From positions 1 through 46,768 of the forward strand of contig JAEZLP010000021.1 of NCBI GenBank assembly GCA_023415235.1: a stretch of DNA of 46,768 bases, given 5' to 3'. Source of the DNA: Bacillota bacterium (GTDB lineage: Bacteria > Bacillota > Clostridia > Peptostreptococcales > Anaerovoracaceae). A program made the translations under genes and the position numbers. A model generated the notes under the pieces. The model searched no databases. It was not told where the DNA came from and saw only the letters and a program-made list of their open reading frames with translations. Shown here in pieces: positions 34,096-40,926 of the stretch. The first letter of the stretch is position 1. Each line of letters begins with the position of its first letter.

Positions 34096-34350
34096 CTATA
34101 ATTGAGGTGGAGCATCTACAATTCCGACAACATAAGCATCGATCGGAGCCGGCCGGTCGATTGCATACTGCGTTGTATTATCCGTAGTTACGAGCACCAG
34201 CTCGTTCATGCCGGCGCCGATGGTATCTGCAGCAACAATTATTTTTGTTTGATCTCCGAAATAAGGCTCTACCAGAAGGAGCTTAAACCCTACAAGGTTT
34301 CCGCACTTTCTGGTGGAAACAATATTGCCCTTGACTCTTCCTAAAATCAT
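34096..34350 (-). CDS. BMC-P pentameric vertex protein (EutN/CcmL family)
   Basis: An 84-aa EutN/CcmL/PduN-type protein that caps the vertices of icosahedral microcompartments. The family pattern is MILGRVKGNIVSTRK at the start, then VGFKLLLVEPY, a small IGAGMNELVLVT centre and a C-terminal AYVVGIVD. A GGAG site is positioned before the ATG. It is the only vertex protein in the locus, between PduL and the flavoprotein. Confidence 0.93.
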   Translation of the reverse strand: MILGRVKGNIVSTRKCGNLVGFKLLLVEPYFGDQTKIIVAADTIGAGMNELVLVTTDNTTQYAIDRPAPIDAYVVGIVDAPPQL

Positions 34351-34375
34351 AGTAATCTCCTTTGCGCGAACGCTC

Positions 34376-35026
34376 CTATTTGATCAGGCGCACCCTTTCT
34401 CCCTGCCGCAGCAGAAAGGCGTTCCCGTCATCGGTGTCGATATGAAAATCCAGGCGATAAGCCTCGCTGACCCGAACCGTAACCCTTTCCATAATGCCTG
34501 CTTTCGGCCCGGCAACTGCCATTTTAACCTGCTGACCATCGACCACACCGAACCATTTTGCATCGGCGGGGCTCATGTGCACATGCCGCTCCGCGATAAT
34601 GACTCCGGTATCCAGGGTAAGCTCCCCTTCCGGGCCCACCAGTCGTACGCCCGGACTTCCTTTCAGATTTCCGGAGGCCCGAATCGGAGGCTCGATTCCC
34701 AGAATTCTCGCATCGGAACTGGTAATCTCAACCTGGCATGCGGCGCGTTCCGGTCCAAGAATGCGCATCCTTGAGATGCTTCCGGCAGGACCGATCACTT
34801 GAACCTGTTCTGCCGCGGCAAACTGGCCTGGCTGACTCAGTTTCTTTAAAAAAGTCAGGACATGGTCACGGCCGAATAGAATTGCAACCGCTTCCTTGGT
34901 CAAATGAACATGGTGAGCTGAAATCCCGACAGGAATTCCGTAAGGGTCTTCTTCAAGCTCCCTCACCGTATCCGCTACAAGTCGTGCCACATACGCCGTT
35001 ACGTTTTCTCTCTCATTTCTATTCAT
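34376..35026 (-). CDS. pduL: PduL-type phosphate acyltransferase
   Basis: Zinc enzyme converting acyl-CoA plus phosphate to acyl-phosphate and CoA, regenerating CoA inside the shell (216 aa). Two PduL modules show the metal-binding patterns ISAHHVHLT and ERHVHMSPADAKWFGV. The first 30 residues (NERENVTAYVARLVADTVRE) form an amphipathic helix before the catalytic fold and resemble the encapsulation peptide of BMC-associated PduL. The gene lies between BMC-H and BMC-P genes. Acetyl-CoA is the likely substrate if acetaldehyde is the aldehyde processed. Confidence 0.93.
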   Translation of the reverse strand: MNRNERENVTAYVARLVADTVRELEEDPYGIPVGISAHHVHLTKEAVAILFGRDHVLTFLKKLSQPGQFAAAEQVQVIGPAGSISRMRILGPERAACQVEITSSDARILGIEPPIRASGNLKGSPGVRLVGPEGELTLDTGVIIAERHVHMSPADAKWFGVVDGQQVKMAVAGPKAGIMERVTVRVSEAYRLDFHIDTDDGNAFLLRQGERVRLIK

Positions 35027-35045
35027 AGCTCAATGGTTGGCTCTC

Positions 35046-35387
35046 TTATTTCAATGACGGAAGTATGGCCGGCACATTGTCGTGGGGTCTTGGGATCACA
35101 TGAACCGCTACAATTTCGCCGACTCTGGATGCGGCTTCCTGTCCCGATTCCACCGCCGCCTTGACAGCGCCCACATCTCCCTGTACCATGACGCTCACAA
35201 GTCCCGATCCGATCTTCTCGGTTCCGACCAGCTCAACGTTCGCTGCCTTCAGCATAGCGTCGGCTGCTTCGACGGCCGCCGTAAATCCTCTGGTTTCAAT
35301 GAGGCCTAATGCCAACAGGCTTCTATAGGTGACGGTTCCTTTTGCTTCTTTTATTTCCTTCGCTTCCGCAGCTTTTATTTCTGCCAT
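35046..35387 (-). CDS. BMC-H hexameric shell protein with N-terminal extension
   Basis: A 113-aa BMC-domain protein. Residues about 24-113 form the shell domain (LALGLIETRGFTAAVEAADAM; pore loop KIGSGLVSVMVQG; SRVGEIVAVHVIPRPH). Before it is a helical extension rich in Lys, Ala and Glu (AEIKAAEAKEIKEAKG). The domain is very similar to the BMC-H at 35741-36013 (about 69 of 89 residues by my count), so one copy arose by duplication. I chose the ATG at 35387 because it is seven bases from AGGAGA; the ATG at 35393 is too close. Confidence 0.92.
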   Translation of the reverse strand: MAEIKAAEAKEIKEAKGTVTYRSLLALGLIETRGFTAAVEAADAMLKAANVELVGTEKIGSGLVSVMVQGDVGAVKAAVESGQEAASRVGEIVAVHVIPRPHDNVPAILPSLK

Positions 35388-35431
35388 TTTCATTCTCCTT
35401 TCTCATCGTTCCGGACGTTCTTCCTGGTTTT

Positions 35432-35731
35432 TCAATTTTCCTCCAGCATGTTCATGAGTCTGATGATTTCCGGATGTGGATTGCTGATGGTAATTGCCAC
35501 TTTCACATTTCCTTTGCCGACCTTATCTTCCGCATTTTTTGCAGCATCGGTCGCGGCGTTTACCGCCGAAGTCCTTCCGCTCACCACCGTATGGACCATT
35601 CGTCCTCCTAATTTCTTATGACAGCTGATGAGTTTCACATCGGAAGCCTTCAGCATCGCATCCAGAACAACAACGGCGTTGGCGTAGTAGTTTACCTCTA
35701 CAACTCCGATCGCATCCAATTTCGTTTCCAT
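35432..35731 (-). CDS. BMC-H shell protein with atypical pore loop
   Basis: A 99-aa single-domain BMC protein (LDAIGVVEVNYYANAVVVLDAMLKASDV). The pore-region sequence is HKKLGGRMVHTVVSG rather than the common EKIGSGLVTVIV, giving a bulkier, more basic pore edge. The C-terminal strand is VAITISNPHPEIIRLM. It is clearly less related to its two neighbours than they are to each other. The start may be this ATG or the GTG three bases before it; neither has a strong ribosome binding site. Confidence 0.88.
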   Translation of the reverse strand: METKLDAIGVVEVNYYANAVVVLDAMLKASDVKLISCHKKLGGRMVHTVVSGRTSAVNAATDAAKNAEDKVGKGNVKVAITISNPHPEIIRLMNMLEEN

Positions 35732-35740
35732 CACGGTTTG

Positions 35741-36013
35741 CTATTTGAGGCTCGGAAGAATTTTCGCGATATCAGTATGGGGCCGTGGAATTACATGGAC
35801 CGCAACCAACTCGCCCAACCTCGATGCGGCTTCCTGTCCAGATTCGGTGGCAGCCTTCACTGCTCCTACTTCACCGGTGACGATTACGGTCACTAATCCG
35901 GACCCGATCTTTTCCGTTCCTACCAGTTTTACATCTGCTGCTTTCAGCATTGCGTCCGTTGCTTCGATGGAAGCTGTTAATCCTCTTGTTTCAATCAATC
36001 CGATTGCCGACAT
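35741..36013 (-). CDS. BMC-H hexameric shell protein (PduA/PduJ-like)
   Basis: A 90-aa canonical hexamer-forming shell protein: MSAIGLIETRGLTASIEATDAM, the small pore loop KIGSGLVTVIVTG, the edge lysine and the C-terminal AVHVIPRPHTDI. It is the shortest and most standard shell protein here and probably the main facet component. An ideal AGGAGG site precedes it, suggesting high expression. Confidence 0.95.
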   Translation of the reverse strand: MSAIGLIETRGLTASIEATDAMLKAADVKLVGTEKIGSGLVTVIVTGEVGAVKAATESGQEAASRLGELVAVHVIPRPHTDIAKILPSLK

Positions 36014-36025
36014 TCTTTTTTCCTC

Positions 36026-36334
36026 CTAAATCTGAATTTTTGATATTTTTGCTAATTCCTTTGTTCCGTCATATGGATTTTCAATTACTGCAGTCAGTAC
36101 TTCATTTTCTTGATTAATTTCCAGCGCAGCGGCTCTGGCAACCTCGACCGCTATTTTTACCTGAGAGACGGTTCCCTCAAACTTCACCTGGGCTGTCAGC
36201 GGAATAAATGCGCTGGTATCCTTCGGGTTGATGGTGTCAACCCCCAATATTCTGATATCAGCGGCCTTGCATGCCTTATCCATTGCATAGATCAAAGCGG
36301 CATATCCCGCACACTCCAGGAAACCTAATGCCAT
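36026..36334 (-). CDS. Divergent BMC-H shell protein
   Basis: A 102-aa BMC-domain protein: ALGFLECAGYAALIYAMDKACKAADIRILGVDT, then FIPLTAQVKFEGTVSQVKIAVEVARAAAL and a VIENPYDGTKEL tail. The pore loop (INPKDTSAFIPLTAQV) is longer and less glycine-rich than usual, and a Cys lies near the start (C8). It is the first shell gene of the operon, 12 bp before the canonical BMC-H. A distinct pore for a specific metabolite is possible. Confidence 0.88.
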   Translation of the reverse strand: MALGFLECAGYAALIYAMDKACKAADIRILGVDTINPKDTSAFIPLTAQVKFEGTVSQVKIAVEVARAAALEINQENEVLTAVIENPYDGTKELAKISKIQI

Positions 36335-36352
36335 TAAGACACCACCTTGTCT

Positions 36353-37786
36353 TTAAATAATTCGAAAACCGCCGTCTGCAAGCACGCATCTTCTTCTTCG
36401 GGTGAAGGACCTGGCGCAGGTAATTCCTTCTCCGGTGGGCCCTGCGATGGTCATGGTGGCAAAACCGATGCCGCCGACGCCGTCACCCTTCAGGGTCGAT
36501 CCGTTCTTTACAAAGATGGTTGTTTCAATTTTTCTTGCAAAGGCTGTCATATTGTCTACGTTTTTCGAGAACATGGACGCTGTATGACGATTGCCGGATT
36601 CAGCGCGGTAAGCGCCATCCACCGCCTCCTGGAAGCTGCGGCATCGCACGATGGGCAGAACTGGCATCAGCTGTTCCGCCAGAACAAAGGGGTGATCCGC
36701 AGGCGTTTCACAGATGATCAGCCTTGCATCCGGCCGATGGATCCCGATTCCCTCCAGGATTTTGGAGGCGTCCCTTCCGACCCATTTCGTGTTAGCGTGG
36801 TAGCCCTTTTCGTCCTTATAAAAAACAAGTTCGAGAAGTCTCGGAAGCTCAGACGGACTCAAAAGATAAGCGCCTTCTCCAACCAGTCCTTCGATCAGCT
36901 GGTCCGCAACGCGATCCATCACAAATACTTCTTTTTCCGCAAGGCATAAGAGGTTGTTGTCAAAGGACGCGCCCCGGTAAATCTCTTTTGCCGCAAGCTG
37001 GATGTCGGCGGTATCATCCACCAAAACCGGCGGATTGCCGGCTCCCGCTCCGATGGTCTTTTTTCCGGAACGGAGCAGCGCATTTACCATGGCTGTGCCT
37101 CCCGTTCCCGACATGAGCTTCACCTTGGGACTCTGACAGAGCTTCTCTACATTTTCCATGGTCGGTTCTTTGGCCATGGTGATCAGATCCGCCGGTCCGC
37201 CGTTCTCCACGATGGTGCGGTTCAGAATCCTGAGACAATGGGCGCATACCTTTTTTGCAGACGGATGTACGTTGAACACAACGGCGTTTCCGCCGGCAAT
37301 CATGCTGATGGTGTTGTTGATGATTGTCTCCGTCGGATTGGTGACCGGCGTAATGGCGCCAATCACTCCAAAGGGAGCGTATTCCTCCAGCATAAGGCCC
37401 TCATCTCCGGACAGGGCGTCTGTTGTCAGGCATTCTGTGCCCGGCGTATTGTTGATGACCGCCATATGCTTCGCAATTTTATCCTCATAGCGTCCCATCT
37501 GGGTCTCTTCGACAATCATTCCGGCCAATTCCTGCGCATGCTCTCTGGAAACCTTCCGGATCGCTTCAATGATCCGGTTTCTGTCGTCCAGCGTGCATTG
37601 ATCCAAATATATTTTCTGCGCCTCGTAGGCTGCGTCGATGGCGTCCTCGACCCGCTCGAACACGCCGTAATCTCCTTTGGAGACTCTGCTGTTGTTTTGA
37701 TTTTTATTGACAGCCGCACTGATCTGATTCAAATCGATGTTGGAAAGAACTTGTTGTACGATCAGTTCAATTTCTCTAGCATCCAT
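36353..37786 (-). CDS. CoA-acylating aldehyde dehydrogenase (PduP/EutE-like)
   Basis: Oxidises an aldehyde with NAD+ and CoA to acyl-CoA inside the microcompartment (477 aa). The first 18 residues (MDAREIELIVQQVLSNID) form the amphipathic helix typical of PduP-type encapsulation peptides, followed by a flexible linker (NQNNSRVSKGD). The catalytic Cys is C281 in FDNNLLCLAEKEV. The NAD fold shows GVIGAITPVTNPTETI and MSGTGGTAMV. It lies between aldolase and shell genes with short spacers and an AAGGAGG site. Acetaldehyde is the likely substrate; methylthioacetaldehyde is possible. Confidence 0.94.
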   Translation of the reverse strand: MDAREIELIVQQVLSNIDLNQISAAVNKNQNNSRVSKGDYGVFERVEDAIDAAYEAQKIYLDQCTLDDRNRIIEAIRKVSREHAQELAGMIVEETQMGRYEDKIAKHMAVINNTPGTECLTTDALSGDEGLMLEEYAPFGVIGAITPVTNPTETIINNTISMIAGGNAVVFNVHPSAKKVCAHCLRILNRTIVENGGPADLITMAKEPTMENVEKLCQSPKVKLMSGTGGTAMVNALLRSGKKTIGAGAGNPPVLVDDTADIQLAAKEIYRGASFDNNLLCLAEKEVFVMDRVADQLIEGLVGEGAYLLSPSELPRLLELVFYKDEKGYHANTKWVGRDASKILEGIGIHRPDARLIICETPADHPFVLAEQLMPVLPIVRCRSFQEAVDGAYRAESGNRHTASMFSKNVDNMTAFARKIETTIFVKNGSTLKGDGVGGIGFATMTIAGPTGEGITCARSFTRRRRCVLADGGFRII

Positions 37787-37807
37787 CCGTCATTCCTCCT
37801 TGCTTCT

Positions 37808-38719
37808 TCAATCGTTCAATCTCGAGATGACCCTTCTCACGACTTCCTCGATGATCTCCGCTTTTGCTTTCGCCGCAGCTGCTTCATCCACAGGGCTCCC
37901 GTTAATGCTTCCGCAGCCGCAGGACAGACTGTCAGCCGAAGGACGGACCAGCGGAGCGATACCCTTCACAGAAGGCTCCGAAACCGGATCGGATTGATAC
38001 CGGTTTGTGTAAGCTCCCCCATTCACAACATTGTTCTGATTGGTTGCCGTAACTGAACAGCTAGGCGAGCCTCCGCTTAAAATCCCCAGCTGCTGGCGTA
38101 TTCCCAGCAAATCGTTGACCTGCTTGCAAGAAAGCTCGTTTTGTTTTCCGATGATATTTCCCGTATACATCAAGATTGTTGCGTAATATTCAATGGATTC
38201 CAGCCGGTAAAAGGCTTCGATCACGTCGCTTCCCCAGCTCAGGGCTCCGTGATTCGCCAGCAGGACGCCGTTGTAGTCCTTGCAGAACGGGGCAATGGAA
38301 TCCGGAACCTCTTGTGTTCCCGGAGTCGCATACTTGGCGATGGGAACGGTTCCCAACTGAACGACAGCTTCCGGTAAAACTGCTTTATCAAGGCTGATTC
38401 CCGCAATAGCGAAGGAGGTCGCAACCGGCGGATGAGCATGGGTGACCGCCTTGACCTCGGGATTTTCCTGATAGACTCTCAGGTGCATTTTTATCTCTGA
38501 AGAAGGTTTTCGGGAACCGATCAGTACCTTTCCGTCCAGATTCATTTTTACCAGCATATCCTGGGTCATAAAGCCCTTGGATACTCCGGTGCAGGTCGCC
38601 CATATCGTGTCGGGGCCGACCTTGCAGCTTATATTTCCATCATTTGCAGCAACAAAGCCCTTCTGGTACATCCGTTTGCCCACTTCGATGATGGCTTTTT
38701 TTGCTTCAAAATCCGACAT
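37808..38719 (-). CDS. Class II aldolase (FucA/MtnB-like fold) with C-terminal encapsulation-peptide-like tail
   Basis: A 303-aa zinc aldolase; relatives are about 210-220 aa. Residues 1-215 are the class II aldolase/adducin domain with E75 (KPSSEIKMH), H94 and H96 (THAHPP) and H157 (LANHGALSWG), matching E73/H92/H94/H155 of fuculose-1-P aldolase. Residues about 216-275 form a Ser/Asn/Pro-rich linker with several Cys. Residues 277-303 (VDEAAAAKAKAEIIEEVV...) form an amphipathic helix like a cargo-targeting peptide. Expected product: DHAP plus an aldehyde. The ATG at 38719 has AAAGGAAA upstream; a GTG at 38755 is less likely. Confidence 0.9.
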   Translation of the reverse strand: MSDFEAKKAIIEVGKRMYQKGFVAANDGNISCKVGPDTIWATCTGVSKGFMTQDMLVKMNLDGKVLIGSRKPSSEIKMHLRVYQENPEVKAVTHAHPPVATSFAIAGISLDKAVLPEAVVQLGTVPIAKYATPGTQEVPDSIAPFCKDYNGVLLANHGALSWGSDVIEAFYRLESIEYYATILMYTGNIIGKQNELSCKQVNDLLGIRQQLGILSGGSPSCSVTATNQNNVVNGGAYTNRYQSDPVSEPSVKGIAPLVRPSADSLSCGCGSINGSPVDEAAAAKAKAEIIEEVVRRVISRLND

Positions 38720-38770
38720 GTATTGGTTTCCTTTGATTGTTATCAAACTTCCCACCTCTTTCTATGCCAT

Positions 38771-38799
38771 ATTTTATACGTTTTTTGTTGGATTGTCAA
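38771..38799 (-). promoter_or_regulatory. Promoter of the BMC operon
   Basis: On the minus strand, a perfect TTGACA (38794-38799), a 17-bp spacer and TAAAAT (38771-38776) lie about 50 bp upstream of the aldolase start. No other strong promoter was seen within the following 11 kb, so the genes down to dhaL probably form one transcript. Confidence 0.75.
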
Positions 38800-38808
38800 T
38801 GTATTGTT

Positions 38809-38825
38809 TTGTTTTATGTTGGTTT
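38809..38825. promoter_or_regulatory. Candidate DeoR-family operator, copy 1
   Basis: TTGTTTTATGTTGGTTT lies between the BMC operon promoter and the divergent deoR promoter. It matches 16 of 17 bases of a motif upstream of the transporter operon promoter (45982-45998). The repeated occurrence suggests an operator for the regulator encoded beside it. Confidence 0.5.
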
Positions 38826-38851
38826 TTATTTACTTTCTTTTTACTGTTTAT

Positions 38852-38880
38852 TTGCCAATCCACAAAAAGTTATGTATAAT
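38852..38880 (+). promoter_or_regulatory. Promoter of the DeoR-family regulator
   Basis: TTGCCA (38852-38857), a 17-bp spacer and a perfect TATAAT (38875-38880) lie 35 bp before the start codon. Confidence 0.75.
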
Positions 38881-38915
38881 TGTACTGTATTTAGGATGAT
38901 TTAAGGAGGATTTCC

Positions 38916-39674
38916 ATGTTAGCCGTAACACGCAAAAACAAAATTAAAGATATACTGATTGAACGGAAAAGCATTACCGTTACTGAACTTTCCAAGACTT
39001 TTGACGTTACCGAGGAAACCATTCGCAGGGATTTGAAGTATCTTGAGGACGAGGGTTTTCTCACCAGGACCTACGGAGGTGCATTTATCCAAACAGGCGT
39101 CGAAAACAACGTAACTGTGGAATTGCGCGAAGTCGCCTACACAAAAAGCAAGGAAGCAATCGCCAAGGAGTGCCGCAAACTGATCCATAACGGGGATTCC
39201 ATCTTTTTGGACGCCTCCACAACCGCGCTGTTCGTCGCAAAGGCGATCAGCAACATGCGGCTTACCGTCGTCACAAATTCTCTTCTCATTGTGAATCAGC
39301 TGACCGACTTCGAAAATATTCGGGTCGTATGCATCGGCGGCACCTATTCCAAGGACCACAAGGCCTTCCAGGGAAATGTAACAATTCAGTCCCTTGACAA
39401 TCTGTTTCTCGATAAGACCTTTATGTCCTGCCGCTCTCTCTCCATGGAGCACGGAATCACCGATTCCTCCGAGGGACAGGCCATGATCCATAAGAAGCTT
39501 TTACAGCGCAGCAACGAGGTCTATCTCATCGCGGACTACTCAAAGTTTGACAAGACCTCCTTCATTCATATCTGCGACTTTGACAGTCTCACCGGAGTGG
39601 TGACCGACAAGGTCCTGAGTCAGGAATGGAAGGATTTCCTGTTGAAGAAAAAGACCACGTTTATCTCCTGCTAA
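38916..39674 (+). CDS. DeoR-family transcriptional regulator
   Basis: A 252-aa sugar-phosphate-responsive repressor. The N-terminal winged helix has the DeoR signature (KIKDILIERKSITVTELSKTFDVTEETIRRDLKYLEDEGFLTRTYGGA). The C-terminal DeoRC effector domain shows GDSIFLDASTTALFVAKAI and TNSLLIVNQL, ending with LIADYSKFDKTSF. Effectors of this family are phosphorylated sugars. It is transcribed divergently from the BMC operon and convergently with mtnA, and sits between the two operons it probably controls. An AAGGAGG site precedes the ATG. Confidence 0.93.
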   Translation: MLAVTRKNKIKDILIERKSITVTELSKTFDVTEETIRRDLKYLEDEGFLTRTYGGAFIQTGVENNVTVELREVAYTKSKEAIAKECRKLIHNGDSIFLDASTTALFVAKAISNMRLTVVTNSLLIVNQLTDFENIRVVCIGGTYSKDHKAFQGNVTIQSLDNLFLDKTFMSCRSLSMEHGITDSSEGQAMIHKKLLQRSNEVYLIADYSKFDKTSFIHICDFDSLTGVVTDKVLSQEWKDFLLKKKTTFISC

Positions 39675-39755
39675 ATCCCGGTTTCCCGCTGCGGTGATCG
39701 CGTCATTCAGCAGCAGCGTTCTCTCCCGATAACAGAATGGCTCTCTCATGAGGAC

Positions 39756-39784
39756 AAAAAGAGCGGATCGAAGTCCGCTCTTTT
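39756..39784. terminator. Bidirectional terminator between deoR and mtnA
   Basis: GAGCGGA (39761-39767) pairs with TCCGCTC (39774-39780), flanked by AAAAA on the left and TTTT on the right. It serves both the plus-strand regulator gene and the minus-strand transporter/mtn operon. Confidence 0.85.
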
Positions 39785-39794
39785 CTTATTGCCA

Positions 39795-40889
39795 TTATTT
39801 TTTTGCTTCGAGTGCTTCTCTCTTCTTCTCAAAGATTTCCCGCAGGGATTTGGAGTACGGCGGTCTTGCGATCCCGTATTCGGTCACGATGCCGGCGATC
39901 AGATCGTTGTCCGTGACGTCGAAGCAGGGATTGTACACCTTCACTCCATCCGGAGCCATGCGTTCTTTATACCACATTTCCGTAATCTCCTCCGCCGGTC
40001 TCTCTTCGATATGAATTTCATCTCCCGTGGGAGTGTCAAGATCGATGGTGGAAGTCGGAGCGCAGATATAAACCGGGATATTGTATCGTTTAGCCACGGT
40101 TGCAACCACAGAGGTACCGATCTTGTTGGCGGTGTCTCCGTTTGCAGCAACCCGGTCGCAGCCCACAAACACTGCGTTGATCCATCCTTTTTTCATTACG
40201 GAGGCCGACATGTTGTCGCAGATCAGGGTCACGTCCAGTCCGGAGTCATGGAGCTCAAAGGCGGTGAGCCTGGCTCCCTGAAGCAGCGGCCTCGTTTCGT
40301 CCGCAAAGATGCGGAAGTTGTAGCCTCTTTCCTGGCCCAAATACATGGGCGCCGTTGCGGTTCCGTATTTTACCGTTGCCAGCTGGCCCGCATTGCAGTG
40401 GGTAAGAAGGCCGTCGCCGGGCTTCACCAGGGTCAGCGCGTATTCGCCGATCTGTTTGCATACCCACACGTCTTCGTCCCGGATAGCCACGGCTTCGTCA
40501 TGAAGCAAGCCCACGACTTCCTCCGCGCTCTTGTCCATATTTGCAGCTATCACAGCCTCCATCCGGTTCAATGCCCAGAAAAGGTTGACCGCTGTAGGAC
40601 GGGCTGAAGCCAGATAGTCCTTCGCTTTCTTAAACTGCTGAGCGAAGTCGTTCATATCGGAGGCTTTGATTTCTCTTGCTGCCAGATACACTCCGATAGC
40701 CGCCGCAACGCCGATTGCGGGAGCCCCTCTGACCTGCAGCAGATAAATCGCTCTCCAGATATCCTCCTGCGCCGTCAAGGACAATATTTCTATCTCGTAA
40801 GGAAGCTTGGTCTGATCGATGATGACAAGAGCATTTTTGTCATCGTCCAGCGCAACCGTTTCATAATTAAGAATATTTTTCTTAGCCAT
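39795..40889 (-). CDS. mtnA: 5-Methylthioribose-1-phosphate isomerase (MtnA family)
   Basis: Aldose-ketose isomerase of the eIF2B-like family (364 aa). It has RGAPAIG (54-60), the catalytic C165 in LLTHCNAGQLATVKYGTA and D245 in FVGCDRVAANGDTANKIGT, matching Cys160 and Asp240 of B. subtilis MtnA. It should convert 5-methylthioribose-1-P or 5-deoxyribose-1-P to the ribulose-1-P form. No other methionine salvage gene is present, and the neighbours point to the DHAP shunt. The ATG at 40889 is preferred; the frame reaches 40949 but that part overlaps mtnK. There is no encapsulation helix, so it should be cytosolic. Confidence 0.92.
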   Translation of the reverse strand: MAKKNILNYETVALDDDKNALVIIDQTKLPYEIEILSLTAQEDIWRAIYLLQVRGAPAIGVAAAIGVYLAAREIKASDMNDFAQQFKKAKDYLASARPTAVNLFWALNRMEAVIAANMDKSAEEVVGLLHDEAVAIRDEDVWVCKQIGEYALTLVKPGDGLLTHCNAGQLATVKYGTATAPMYLGQERGYNFRIFADETRPLLQGARLTAFELHDSGLDVTLICDNMSASVMKKGWINAVFVGCDRVAANGDTANKIGTSVVATVAKRYNIPVYICAPTSTIDLDTPTGDEIHIEERPAEEITEMWYKERMAPDGVKVYNPCFDVTDNDLIAGIVTEYGIARPPYSKSLREIFEKKREALEAKK

Positions 40890-40926
40890 ACCTTCCGTCT
40901 CCTTTGCCTTTTTTCGATTTCCGGAC

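Noticed and set aside
37808..38719. MtnB (methylthioribulose-1-P dehydratase) as the identity of the class II aldolase-fold protein
   Set aside because: MtnB shares the fold, but other methionine salvage genes are absent and the aldehyde dehydrogenase, PduL and shell genes downstream require an aldehyde product. Assay would decide.
27435..38719. Propanediol, ethanolamine or choline BMC type
   Set aside because: No diol dehydratase, ethanolamine lyase or glycyl radical enzyme is encoded in or around the operon.
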